NCBI GenBank assembly: GCA_037157565.1
Contig: JAZHRO010000019.1
Location: 20,151,001-20,215,000 of the forward strand
Length of the DNA stretch: 64,000 nucleotides
DNA from: Thalassia testudinum
Lineage: Eukaryota; Streptophyta; Magnoliopsida; Alismatales; Hydrocharitaceae
Direction: 5' to 3'
The first letter of the stretch is position 1. Every line of letters begins with the position of its first letter. Below the pieces are notes generated by a model, which searched no databases, had not been told where the DNA came from, and was given only the letters and a program-made list of their open reading frames with translations. This document shows positions 45,894-58,952 of the stretch, one piece after another. A program made the position numbers and the translations under genes.

Positions 45894-47529
45894 TTGGGTT
45901 GTGGCACTTTTGTGGTTTCTTTAGCCTATATGAGCTCTATGATCCCTACAATTGTTGTTTACGACCCTTGTGTAGGGCTCGTTACTTGTACCCTCTCCCT
46001 TTAAGGCTCCCTTGGCTCCTATGGCCTCCTCTTTTGTGGCCCATGACCCCATAGCTATTGCCAACTGCCCTTTCCTATATGAGCCTTGCCCTCTATGGTC
46101 CCTTGCCATCTACAACCCTTTTAGGAGTTTCCTTTGGTGATGGAGCCTTTATTGCTCTGAGGATGAAGCTCCCTAACATAATCCATCTATAGTCCTTCTG
46201 CCGTTACAAGTTACGAACTACTCTTCTTCATGCTTTGTCTAAGGATGATGCCTCCTTGATCCTTTGAGAAGAAGCTTTGTGGTAATCTCCACCTTATTGA
46301 TCACTTTTGTCTCTTTTAGGTTGTTGCTTGGTTTGTTTGTAATGCATATAATTTACTGCACTTGTCTATAGTTAGTTCACCTCTTAGAAGCCTATGGTGC
46401 ACATAATGCCTCTCAGAGGCTAATTCTTCTTTGTATTTAGCCCTTCAAGACTTATTATATTAGTCCTTTGAGATTGCTACTAATAGGTTATCTCTTGTAA
46501 GCTTGGTCGACTTTGGGCCTTTAGTAATATAAGCCATCGCTCAAAAAGGGAAAAGGATCTTAGACCTGAAGTGATAGAAATAGCATTCATGAAATGGTGC
46601 ATCTAGTGGTAAGATAAATCGCATAAAAAGTGGCAAGAGGTAGGTTAAGACAAGATTCTAGGTTGCCTTCGCCATAAATGCTCCTTAGCAAAAGGAACTT
46701 GCAAGTGTCTTATCAAAACTCCCTAACTAAGGGGGGAGGGGAATATGTAGTGACATGGCTTGTTGTATGGTGATCTGCCTTTTGGTACCAATCCAATAGC
46801 TTGCTCCAATCCCCTTCATTTTTATAAGGGATGGGGGCTGGGCAATTCATTTCATGGTGGCAAACCAATGCACACATCTATTGCCATCGAAAACACCATA
46901 TTTATATGCTAACTTGGAGAGAAGACAAAAATGAAGAAACTTTACGTTTCAAATCAAAGAAGGGAGAGGTGGTATTGAAAGTCACACGTTAACTTCTGGC
47001 TCTAAACACCCAAGGTCAAACACATTTCTCTACTAACATCTCTCTAAACTTGCTTGCAAAATAGTTTTCTTGCTCACGTTGGAGTTAAGGGGGTAGGTGA
47101 AGGGTTCGATCATATTGACCCTGTGGCATTGTAGAAGTGTGAAAAAATGAAAACATGTATTTTAAAATTTTTCGAACACAAGATCAACAAGATGCCGTGA
47201 AATGATCGAAGAATCGAAACAAAAACACCTATGACTAGAACTACATGGAAGGAACTAGTTTCCTCTCATTTCGGGATCCCATTAGTTGAGGGAGTATACT
47301 TTTGTGAGGCAGTGTGGTGTAGCACCTTAAGATGTGGTGCCTTTGCAAAATAAGTCCCAAAAGAACTCCAATTGCTCCTCCTCGACGGGGGGATGAGACC
47401 CTCGTGTCGTGGAGGTTGAATCCCACATGTGATCTACGAACTCCTTTGCAAATCTGAAGCAACGATTCCTCGAAATCATGATTGAATATCAAGAATCTCT
47501 TCAAGAGAACCACCAGTGGCCAGCCTCAT
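45894..47529. other. Unassigned DNA, no gene seen
   Basis: It starts with the target duplication of element A2. The text around TGTGGCACTTTTGTGG and the many CTCCCTT/GGCTCC words look like old LTR DNA, but I could not match it to any family in the window. The short ORF on the minus strand at 47241-47513 has no motif. Confidence 0.4.
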
Positions 47530-47967
47530 TGAAATGACCCACCGATCTTGGGTTGGATAAGAAGTCTGGAGTATTCATCAGACATCTGGATAGATGGTCG
47601 GACGTTTGAAAATAGGAAAAACCGTACGTTATTTTGCTTTTTAGGCTCATGCATTTTCTCTCCCCTCCGGCCTCCTCACCCAAAACCCTAAACACCACCT
47701 ATTTAAACCCCCACACCCTTCATCTTTCTCCCCATCACCACCAGCCACTACCTCCATTTCCTTTCCCCCTACCGGCAGCCACCTTCTTCCCCAGCCCCCA
47801 GTGTAGCGAGTGGAGAGGAAGAAGAGGGACGGGACGTGAAGGAGGAGAGGAGAGTGTGAGCGAGGAGAGAGAGTGTGGAAGAGGAGACTGGGGGGAGCTC
47901 GCGAGTGCACGGTTGAGGGTCGTGCGAGGCGGAGGAGCTCACAAAGGGGGCTTCACGACCTCCTGAG
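47530..47967 (+). repeat. 5' fragment of a diverged family-A LTR
   Basis: It begins TGAAATGACCC, has decayed AGACGTCT words (47573-47610), a CTATTTAAACCC TATA-like box (47699) and the AG-rich leader, corresponding to the first ~440 bp of the LTR. It stops abruptly near 47967. Confidence 0.75.
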
Positions 47968-49341
47968 GCAAAGAAATGTGTACAACTAGTAATGAACCAT
48001 AACATGTGTACAACTACTCACGAAGGCAATTGAACCATAAAATGAAGATTAGAATACTACCTAAGCTCAATAGGAGTTTATAAATGTGTACAACTCAAAG
48101 TTAATTTGTAAAGAAACAAGTTCAATCCATAGTAATGCAACTACAATCAAACATAATGCTCCCGAAGCAAAGATATATGGACATACATACAATTGGTTGC
48201 TTACACTATATGAGGCCCGACAACTATTAAGTCCCGTATGTATACAACAATCATTATTTGCGCACTAAGACTTGTGTATGAAGTGCAACAAATCAAATTC
48301 TAATGTTAGTAGAGTAGTATGTATGATAAAAGTTAATAAGGGAAGATTAATTAAAAGTTTGGCTACACACTTTTCAATAAAGTCAATTTTTGTTATCATG
48401 CTTCTTTTTCTTCTATGTCGAAAGATGATTTGTATTTATTTAAATCTTGATTATTTTTTAGTCTAAATTTTTTTACTGAAAGGCATATAATGAGTTGGAT
48501 CATAAATTATATGTGAAATCTATTTTAAATTAACTTGAGTGCAGTTTGACTAGAAACACGAGTTGAATTCCACGCACCTTGTCCTTATCTATATCCAAAG
48601 GGAGTTGAAAGCTGATAGTGTTGCAAAATGGCATCAAAACACGGATTTGAATTTTTTATTGTGATTAGAAAGTAATTGTATATCGTGATTACCTCGTATT
48701 CTATCACAAATTTTTGCTGATGCTATATAAGGATAGAATTGTGCCCTCCAGATTAAAAGTTTTTCTCAAAAAAAAAAAATGACGAACACATTAGGATAAA
48801 ATTATATGTATATAGAACATGAAGCCTAAATCAACAAATAATTTCCTCAAAAAAGCTTCTAGAAACCTATATTTTTTTTGCTATCATATTAGAATTGATT
48901 GAATGTCAAAACACCTTCTCCGTTAAATTACATTGTGACAACGAAAATGAATAAATATAGACAAAATAATTCCATACCAAATGTTTCTATTAAGCAACGT
49001 ACATTTGTCATCAAAACAATTGAGGCACCTGATTTTTTCATATTTATCTTGAAATTAAATTACTTGAAGCATTAAATACACACATCATATATATTTGGAA
49101 TATGTACTTGTCGAATGTAAAGGAATTGAAGTTGGCACCATATGCATTCCAGTAAATAATAAGAAACTCCGTGAATTTAATGTCCTAAGCCTTGATCCAT
49201 AAGAGTAAAATGCACAAAGGAGAAACTATTCTCCAATAAAATATAATTCCAACGATCCTCTTAATATATAAGATCATTCGGGTATGCTATTGATGCAAAG
49301 AATTCTGGTGGAGTCTTCAAGCTTATTTGAGCTTATTCCAT

Positions 49342-52088
49342 TGTAACGACCTGATTCCCGAATCCCTACGAGACACGAGAATCGGACCAACTCGACTAAT
49401 CCGAAGACCTAGTCGTCCAACGAGGAAGTAACCAAAAGAGCAGTAAAATAAATCACATTCAGCATGAATATAACTAGCAGTAACAAAATACAGCAGTAAG
49501 AAAAGGAAATACTACAGTATACACCACCACAACAGTAGAGAAATAAACATAAATATAAACATGAAGTTTACATTAAAGAGAATACAAGGAGTAACAGAAA
49601 ACTACTCACTATAGCGGAAAGAAAGTACGGAAAGTACTACGGTAACCCTACTGGACCCTACTAGGCCCAGCACCCTCTGCAGCCGCTGACTTTGGCTGCT
49701 CAACACCTGGTCCTGAAAAGGTAACAAGAGTGACACGTCAGCGAAACGCTGAGTAGAGTGGCAACTATAAGCTAGAAGAAGCAGTAGAGTGGACAGTAGT
49801 TATATTTTTACTTTCTTCTTTTATACTTTTCCATTTATTCACTATTGATTTATTTCTCAGATCTTTCTCTTGATCATGAATGTTCCTCGTGGGAACGATC
49901 TTGATTGCAGTCTTTCCCGAAAAGTAGAAGTAACACGTGTTGCTCTCTTGGCCGGGAGAGTCCCCCGTGGTGGTCCTACCCTCAGTCAACCACCCCAAGG
50001 TCACTGTCAGACGTAACGGTGACTATGGCACGCGCGATAAATGCACGGGTAGGTACCCCGCACTGGCACGCGGTCAGTCATTTCCGTTAACGGGTGAGCC
50101 CAAAGCATAGCACGGAACCAGTATAGGGCAGAGCCCTCTTAGTAACAGGGCTCCAGCCCCTCCACAGTAACCAAACAGGGGTCTCGCCCCTCCACAGTCC
50201 GCGCACCCTCGCCTGACTACCCTGGTTTGCCCAGAGGGCCTAACAAGTCGGTGCAGGAGAGCTAGCAGAACCCCGGGGCCCGTGGGGCAGCTAGTGCTCT
50301 CCTTACACTAGTAGCTCTCCTCGATACTATGTACACGAGGGCCAAAAGTCGGTACAAAGTGGCCAGTCCTAACCCCGGGTCCCTGAGGCGGCTGGCTTCG
50401 CTCTGCACTAAACAGGGGACGGTCGCTCTCCTTGGTACTCCGTATTCAAGGGCCAACTCACTTCCCCAATTCTATTCCATTCCCTTTCCAGGAGTTCTAC
50501 TCTTAATTCCCCATAGGGTTCAAGCTCTTTTAATCCAGCCAATTTAAGCTTCACCGTTCCGGCTTTACGTTCATACTTACCATGTTTTCAAGCATATTTA
50601 TTCATTCATAACAGGCAGCTGTTAAATCAATTTACAGGCAGTTGTTATTTCCTTTCCACTTTTCCAAGACTGTAATATTTATATGTTCCACTAGTTTTCT
50701 AGTCCTAGGATTCATGCAATACCCTAGGATCTATCATTCAATCTAGTTTCTCAGTCCTAGGATTCATGCAATACCATAGGATCTATCATTCAATCTAGTT
50801 TCTCAGTCCTAGGGTTCATGCAATGCCCTAGACTCTATTAATTGTTCCATAATTGTAACAAATTTTGCTAAGTAAATTAAAAAGCCACTCTACCAGTGAA
50901 AACGGGAGTACTGGGGGCGTGGTCAGCAATCCCGCGCGCCTCTGCAACCCCCAAGACTGCAACGGGATGGGGTCCTAACACAAGGATCAATCACAAGGAG
51001 TTTCTCAGAATGGTATATAATTACTGTAAACGGGTAGAGGAATTTATTCTGGAAAGAACGCAACTCGAAATGCGAAAAACAGATTCCCAATGGGCCCTAA
51101 ACGGGTCAAAAACGATGAAACTGTCCAAAATCAGATGTCTGGAACCTCTTCCAGACGTCTTGAAAGGTGGGTCAGGTCGTACCTTAGTTCTGCGTAGTCC
51201 TTCAGATGTCCAGAAGCCCACTGGGACGTTTTTCTTGGTTTCCAGACGTCCGATGGTCACCCCGGACGTCTGGAGGTTCTCTCCATCGTCTGGCACTGCG
51301 GCCAGACGTCTGATTCATGTGGGATGGCGAGCCCTCGCGCCCTCCCGAGTAGGACCTGTGCACACACACCGGCTTTCAGCACAACGAAACGCAGAAAGAG
51401 TTGCAGTGGACGGTTGCATGGCCGTACACGTGCAAAAAAAAGGAGAAGATAAGAAATATCTTACCTGTCAGACGTCTGGACAGTCCTCCAGACGTCTACA
51501 GTGTCGTCTGGACGTAAGTCCAGACGTCTGATTCTGGAAAATTTTCCAGAACCAGGGCCCAATTCACTCTTCGCCCGCGACGCACGGCCGCGCCACGCCC
51601 CGTCCGCCTACTGCCCGAGCTGCAACAGCCCCTCCCCGACACCCCACGCCGTCGCTCCCCTGCTGGCTGGCTCTAGTTGCCTCGGCAAGCCTGAACCCTC
51701 ACGGTCGAGCTTCTTCCTTCCGCTCGCAACTCTCCTCCCCGCACACACGCTGCGGCCATTGCTGCTGCCGCTGCTCACTCGCTCGTTCACGCTCTCGCTG
51801 GCAGGGAGGAGAAGAGAAAGGCGGAGGAGATGAGGGTGAGGGAGAGGGTGAGGGTTTATAAAGCAGTGCGGGGAGAGAAAGAAGAGGGACGGTGTGTCTG
51901 CAAGAAGAGAGAGGAAAAAGAAGACGAAGGCGGCGGGCGCAGTCTGCGCGTGCACGCGGGCAGACGCAACCCGGTACGTCGAAAAAATTTATTACCAGAC
52001 GTCTGGAAAGGGTTCCAGACGTCTGGACAGACGTCTGGGCCACTTCCCAGACGTCTTAAAAATCCGTTTGCTGCCCACGTTCTTAACA
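49342..52088 (-). mobile_element. Solo family-A LTR, copy A4 (2747 bp)
   Basis: TGTAACGACC...TTCTTAACA, flanked by TCCAT (49337-49341 and 52089-52093). Copy B of the segmental duplication has the uninterrupted site at 56463-56467. No interior sequence is present. It contains three 52-bp repeats (50704, 50756, 50808) and about 15 AGACGTCT-type sites (51130-52060) around a TATA box (minus strand CTTTATAAAC at about 51853-51862). Confidence 0.95.
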
Positions 52089-53736
52089 TCCATGCTTCCC
52101 TTATGTGTTCATCGTCTCATCTTCATGTTCGCATATCTATTGTAACAAAAAATGGTAGAACTCTAATCAATTTTTGGCACCCATACAATTAAATCATTTT
52201 GAATGTATACAATAAGTCAACAAATACCGATAGAGAATTTTGAAACAAGAAATTTAATCTCATGTTTATTAGATATCCCACCGCTAATGGGAGTACCTAA
52301 TTTTCTATTAACCTAACTATAAATCTAATCTCCTTACAATCTACCATCTTCTTACTATTTCACATGTAAATCTAATACTTTCACTCGCTTCAATCGAACT
52401 ACATACGAGGCACTCTTGTAGAGGTTAAATCACCTAACCAGCAACTCCTATCCCTGTGCTCCATCCAACACTTGTTCCTCATTCACAGACCATTGAAAGG
52501 GTTACAAATTGATCTGTGATAACATTACATCAATCAGTTAAACTCAGCTTTCTTCTTTCACGTCCCCCAATGCGAAGTACCTTCTGGAAGTGAACCAATC
52601 GTCTACCACCAAGCTTAGCTTCTCTCTCCATGGCTTGTCTAGGGAAGAGATATCTTTAACTCAATGACCTAGGTGACACTCTTTAACAACTCCCTCATCA
52701 ATATATGCCCAACATTCACGTGAAATATTGATGGAAGAATGATTTAATTAAAATCAAGCTAGCTAAGATAATCAAAACTGTAAATACAACCTACCAATCT
52801 CATTATGACTTGACATGATTTAGAAGTTCTTCCTCCTTATGGAGATGTGAATTTTCTCAACAGTCAATTTGCTCTAATGGATGGGGAATGGTGTTTCAAA
52901 AAATTACTGCCTTGGCAGTGTTCAACATGTGTGCACAGTTAGCCTTCACCCTCCAACAATCTCTCTAGACCAATATTCCCACCACAATTCTCCTAAGCAC
53001 ATATTTTCTACAGGGCTCACATAAGTACCGTGCATCCTTCAAGACCACCATTTTCATAGTTTTCTAGAGCAAATTGACACCACATTTGGCACTATTTCGA
53101 GCAATGATTTCAACCTTGTTGGTTGGCCGACTTTTGGTAGGGATTCAATATGAAGGGTGATGAGAACCTAGATATGGTAGGGTTTCAATATGAAGAGACA
53201 GGAGAGTTGAGAGATTAGGGTGAGCAAAATAAGGAGTCCTAGACAAATCTATCCCGACCGGATTACAACACTTCTTAACATATGTTTTCTAATTATATGC
53301 TAATAGGTTGTTCAATCAAAAATTTGTTTATGACATTGATAAGTAAATTTTTTTTTCAAATCTTTAGATCGAGAATGTGTTACAGTAAAGTGCATCATAT
53401 TCCTTTTTTTAAGAATATTATTGTCTATTATGCTTGTACTATTCAAAAGATATGTTGATGCCCAACATAAAAAAGTCAAAACCAGCTATACATGAGTCTA
53501 ACTTCTTAATAATTGATGAAATAATGCTTCATTTCTCCTGATACATATGTATAATCTGATCTTATTTCTTGTTGATTGCCATTTTGTAGAACATAGCAGA
53601 CAAAAGTGTACATAGGATTGAGAGATATCATATCTCGATACAAATCTTTTCATTTAAAATAAATGATTTTATAAACGTGCTAGACTTTGTCCATCATTTC
53701 TTTGTGTCAGAATTTATTTCGAGCCACTATATAATC

Positions 53737-53904
53737 TCATTTTCCCATCCCAAAAACACATCCACCACAAATTTGTGGAGGTTTCTTATTTTTCCTAAAA
53801 GGTGGGCGCATCCTAATCCTTGCCTCAGATTGATAAGCCATGGACATATATGCTATCATTAGGAATGAGAGAACTAGCAAACTTGAGAGCGATCTTGGAA
53901 TTGC
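53737..53904 (-). CDS. Small secreted peptide precursor, copy A (55 aa)
   Basis: I do not recognise the family. The ORF is open upstream to 53970, but the ATG at 53904 is preferred. It starts a typical signal peptide (short basic n-region, hydrophobic core LLVLSFLMIAYM, likely cleavage after SEA), and a TATAAAG (complement of 53978-53984) lies about 75 bases upstream, which would leave the earlier ATG in or next to the transcription start. The predicted mature part is about 27 residues, highly basic, with PPFRKNKKPP followed by a CGGC pair and ending GMGK. This fits an apoplastic signalling or defence peptide. The paralogue is at 58107-58274. Between the copies I count six base changes in 168, five of them amino-acid changing, so there is no sign of purifying selection. 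It may be a fossil. Confidence 0.5.
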   Translation of the reverse strand, partial: AIPRSLSSLLVLSFLMIAYMSMAYQSEARIRMRPPFRKNKKPPQICGGCVFGMGK

Positions 53905-53977
53905 CATGTTTTGAGTATAATTACCAATATAATCTTCTGGTGCCAATGACTTTGAAATGTATGTCGACATTTCATGT

Positions 53978-53984
53978 CTTTATA
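53978..53984 (-). promoter_or_regulatory. TATA box of the peptide gene, copy A
   Basis: The minus strand reads TATAAAG, conserved at 58348-58354 in copy B, about 75 bases before the chosen start codon. Confidence 0.45.
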
Positions 53985-55159
53985 GTAAACACTTGTAATC
54001 CTTACAATGGTATGTTACTAATGAAAACTTAAAAAATTATTATTTATCTATTGTCATATTGTAGTTGTTTCATGCCATTACTCATTTGAAACAATCCTGT
54101 TGCTTGCTCTTATTATGATCAGCTACTTTGCAAGAAAACCGTAAGCATCTTATCATTGCGGTTACCTATTTGCTTCTATTTCATATAAGAAAATATTTAC
54201 TAAGGTTATTAAACTTCCTCTACGTTAAGATAGTTTCTATACAATAAATGTTACTTGTATAAAATTCTGATTGTAGCAAACTATGTGATCACGCTATTGA
54301 CTTTCCCAACTACTAATCCTAGATACCGTTATTCTGATAGCCTTGCAAAAATAATGAAAATGACAAAAGCTAATGCACATTTGGTCATGGATTAGTGAGG
54401 ATGCATGTACAAAAGATAGAAACTCCTTGGAATGTTATCTTGTATTACCTCTATAAATTTTGCATTGTCATTTTAGTTGCTCGTTAACATGGGACCCCAC
54501 ATTTCTTATGAAATTGGCCTCAAAAATCGAAATTCACATTTTCAATACAAATAACTTAGGTAATCAACTAGGGAGTGCCTATTGCAAGTAATTTACTATA
54601 AAACAAAGTAAAGAATTGGGAGGCCTTAAAGGTTGTTTTCCTTTGCTTATAACCACTCCCAATACGAAGTCACTCTGACCAAATATAATTGGTTAATCGC
54701 GATATAATAGCTAATTTGCAAGCATATTTTCTATTACATTATGAACGGATATATATTAATGTGAACAATGTTTGTTGTAAAGTTAATTTGAAATAATAAT
54801 TGAACATAGAGAAATTATTGGTTAAATTCTATTCTCCAAATTTTCGAGAAAGAGAGAAGTCCTTTTTATTTTCGAATTGGTAATAACATGACACATCAAA
54901 TTCGTCTATTTTATATCAACCACTGTATTGAATCTTAAGGGAAAATTTTCACCATTAATGCTAACAAATGCACCAGTTCCACCCAATAGGTGAACTAGCA
55001 CAATTTGAAACAAGTTGAATAAGAAACATGTGGTACGTTATGAAGATGGAAATGCAAACCTGAAATAATAATAACACTTAAAGAGTTCTAGGTTGTTGCT
55101 TCAGCTAAGTAATACGTAGTGTACAATTGGCCATGACATACACTTAAGAGTCATTGTCC

Positions 55160-58100
55160 AAACAATTGAACCATAAAATGAAGATCAAAATACTACCTAA
55201 GCTCAATAGAAGTTTAGAAATGTGTACAACTCAAAGTTAATTTGTAAAGAAACAAGTTCAATCCATAGTAATGCAACTACAATCAAACATAATGCTCCCG
55301 AAGCAAAGATATATGAAGGACGTACATACAGCAAGTTGCTTGCTCTATAAGAGGCTCGACAACTATTAAGTCCCTTATGTATACAACAATCATTATTTGC
55401 ACACAAAGACCTGTGTATGAAGTGCAACAAATCAAATTCAAATGTTAGTAGAGTAGTATGTATGATAAAAGTTAATAAGGGAAGATTAATTAAAAGTTTG
55501 GCTACACACTTTTCAATAAAGTCAATTTTTGTTATCATGCTTCTTTTTCTTCTATGTCGAATGATGATTTGTATTTATTCAAATCTTGATTATTTTCTAG
55601 ACTAAATTTTTTTACTGAAAGGGATATAATGAGTTGGATTATAAATTATATGTAAAATCTATTTTAAATTAACTTGAGTGCAGTTTGACTAGAAATACGA
55701 GTTGAATTCCACTCACCTTGTCCTTATTTGTATCCAATGGGAGTTGAAAGTTGATAGTGTTGCAAAACGGCATCAAAACACGGATTTGAATTTGTTATTG
55801 TGATTAGAAAGTAATTTTATATTGTGATTACCTCGTGTTCTATCACAAATTCTTGTTGATGCTATATAAGGATAGAATTATGCCCTCCAGATTAAAAGTT
55901 TTCCTCAAAAAAAAAATGACGCAACACATTAGGATAAAATTATATGTATATAGAACATGAAGCCTAAATGAACAAATAATTTCTTCAAAAAAGCTTCTAG
56001 AAACCTAGATTTTTTTTACTATCATATTAGAATTGATCAAATGTCAAAATACCTTCTTCGTTAAATTACTTTGTGACAACAAAAATGAATAAAATATATA
56101 GAAAAAAATTCCGTACCAAATGTTTCTATTAAGTAACATACATTTGTGAAGCACCTGATTTTTTCATATTTATCTTGAAATTAAATTACTTGAAGCATTA
56201 AATATGTACATCATATATATTTGGAATATGTACTTGTTGAATGTAAAGGAATCGAAGTTGGCACCATATACATTCCAGTAAATAATAAGAAACTCCATGA
56301 ATTTAATGTCCTAAGCCTAAATCCACAGGAATAAAATGCACAAAGTAGAAACTATTCCCCAATAAAATATAATTCCAACGATCCTCTTAATATATAAGAT
56401 CATTCGGGTATGCTATTGATGCAAAGAATTCTGGTGGAGTCTTCAAGCTTATTTGAGCTTATTCCATGCTTCCCCTATGTGTTCATCGTCTCATCTTCAT
56501 GTCCACATATCTATTGTAACAAAAAATGGTAGAACTCTGATCAATTTTTGGCACCCATATAATTAAATCATTTTGAATGTCTTCAATAAGTCAACGAATA
56601 CCGATAGAGAATTTTGAAACAAGAAATTTAATCTTATGTTTATTAGATATCCCACCGCTAATGAAAGTACCTAATTTCCTATTAACTTAACTACAAATGT
56701 AATCTCCTTACAATCTACCATCTTCTTACTATTTCACATGTAAATCTAATACTTTCACTCGCTTCAAGCGAACTACATACGAGGCACTCTCGTAGAGGGT
56801 AAATCACCTAACTTGCAACTCCTATCCCTATGCTCCATTCAACACTTGTTCCTCATTCACAGACCATTGAAAGGGTTACAAATTGATCTGTGAATAACAT
56901 TACATCAATTAGTTAAACTCAACTTTCTTCTTTCACGTCCCCCAATGCAAAGTACCTTCCGGAAGTAAACCAATCGTCTACCACCAAGCTTAGCTTCTCT
57001 CTCCATGGCTTGTCTAGGGAAGAGATATCTTTAACTTAATGACCTAGGTGACTCTCTTTAACAACTCCCTCGTCAATATAAGCCCAACATCCATGTGAAA
57101 TATTGATGGAAGAATGATTTAATTAAAATCAAGCTAGCTAAGATAATCAAAACTATAAATACAACCTACCAATCTCATTATGACTTGACATGATTTAGAA
57201 GTTCTTCCTCCTTATGGAGATGTGAATTTTCTCAACAATCAATTTGCTCTAATGGATGGGGAATGGTGTTTCAAAAAATTATTGCCTTGGCAGTGTTCAA
57301 CATGTGTGCACAGTTAGCCTTCATCCTCCAACAATCTCTCTAGACCAATATTCCCACCATAATTCTCCTAAGCACATATTTTCTACAGGGCTCACATAAG
57401 TACCGTGCATCCTTCAAGACTACCATTTTCCTAGTTTTCTAGAGCAAATTGACACCACATTTGGCACTATTTCGAGCAACGATTTCAACCTTGTTGGTTG
57501 GCCTACTGATGGTAGGGGTTCAATATGAAGGGTGATGAGAACCTAGGTAGGGTTTCAATATGAAGACACACGAGAGTTGAGAGATTAGGGTGAGCAAAAT
57601 AAGGAGTCCTAGACAAATCTATCCTGACCCGATTACAACACTTCTTAACATATGTTTTCTAATTATATGCTAATAGGTTGTTCAATTAAAAATTTGTTTA
57701 TGACATTGATAAGTAAATTTTTTTTTAAAATCTTTAGATCGAGAATGCGTTACAGTAAAGTGCATCATATTCCTTTTTTTAAGAATATTATTGTTTATTA
57801 TGCTTGTACTATTCAGAAGATATCTTGATGCCCAACATAAAAAAATCAAAACCAGCTATACATGAATGTAACTTCTTGATAATTGACTAAATAATGCTTC
57901 ATTTTTCCTGATATATATGTATAATCTGATCTTATTTCTTGCTGATTGCCATTTCGTAGAACATAGCAGACAAAAGAGTACGTAGGAATGAGAGATATCA
58001 TATCTCGATACAAATCTTTTCATTTAAAATAAATGGTTTTATAAACATGTCAGACTTTGTCCATCATTGCTTTGTGTCAGAATTTATTTCGAGCCACTAT

Positions 58101-58952
58101 ATAATCTCATTTTCCCACCCCAAAAACACATCCACCACAAATTTGTGGAGGTTTCTTGTTTTTCCTAAAAGGTGGGTGCATCCTAATCCTTGCCTCAGAT
58201 TGATAAGCCATGGACATATATGCTATCATTAGGAATGAGAGAACTAGCAAACTTAAGAGCCATCTTAGAATTGCCATGTTTTGAGTATAATTACCGATAT
58301 AATCTTTTGGTGCCAATGACCTTGAAATGTATGTCAACATTTCATGTCTTTATAGTAAACACTCATAATCCTTACAATGGTATGTTACTAATGAAAACTT
58401 AAAAAATTATTACCTATCTATTGTCATATTGTAGTTGTTACATGCCATTACTCGTTTGAAACAATCCTGTTGCTTGCTGTTATTATGATCAGCAACTTTG
58501 CAAGAAAACCGTAAGCATCTTATCATTGCGGTTACCTATTTGCTTCTATTTCATATAAGAAAATATTTACTAAGGTTATTAAACTTCCTCTACGTTAAGA
58601 TAGTTTCTATACAATAAATGTTACTTGTATAAAATTTTAATTGTAGCAAACTATGTGATCACAGTTTTGACTTTCCCAACTACTAATCCTAGATACCGTT
58701 ATTTTGATAGCCTTGAAAAAATAATGAAAATGACAAAAGCTAATGCACATTTGGTCATGGATTAGTGAGGATGCATGTGCAAAAGATAGAAACTCCTTGG
58801 AATGTTATCTCGTATTACCTCTCTATAAATTTTGCATCGTCATTTTAGTTGCTCGTTAACATGGGACCCCACATTTCTTATGAAATTGGCCTCAAAAATC
58901 GAAATTCACATTTTCAATACAAATAACTCAGGTAATCAACTAGGGAGTGCCT
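55160..58952. repeat. Tandem segmental duplication, copy B
   Basis: Begins ACAATTGAACCATAAAATG and matches copy A to GGGAGTGCCT, where LTR B2 starts at 58953. It has the empty site for LTR A4. Poly-A length, single-base and small indel differences separate the copies. Confidence 0.9.
58107..58274 (-). CDS. Small secreted peptide precursor, copy B (55 aa)
   Basis: Paralogue of 53737-53904 with the same start context and TATA box (58348-58354). The signal peptide is more hydrophobic (three changes: Pro to Leu, Ser to Trp, Ser to Leu). The predicted mature tail differs by Arg to His and Met to Val only. The CGGC motif and the Lys-rich stretch are kept. No intron signal is needed, since the frame ends at a TGA right after the tail. 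Expression is unknown. Confidence 0.5.
   Translation of the reverse strand, partial: AILRWLLSLLVLSFLMIAYMSMAYQSEARIRMHPPFRKNKKPPQICGGCVFGVGK

Larger units (their letters stand above)
48027..55159. repeat. Tandem segmental duplication, copy A
   Basis: From AATTGAACCATAAAATGAAG the sequence matches copy B base for base (about 95% by eye), once the LTR at 49342-52088 and one TCCAT are removed, as far as GGGAGTGCCT at 54580. The remaining 54581-55159 is the part missing from copy B inside this window. The unit is about 4.4 kb. Apart from the peptide gene at 53737-53904 no gene is recognised. Confidence 0.9.

Noticed and set aside
48272..48466. Small hydrophobic ORF repeated at 55417-55605
   Set aside because: Conserved only because the whole segment is duplicated; no signal peptide pattern or motif, and the opposite strand is equally open in copy B.
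51130..52060. Repeated CAGACGTCTGG words as a CRISPR-like array
   Set aside because: Spacing is irregular, units are palindromes of 8-12 bases, no cas genes exist, and the host is a plant; they are parts of LTRs.
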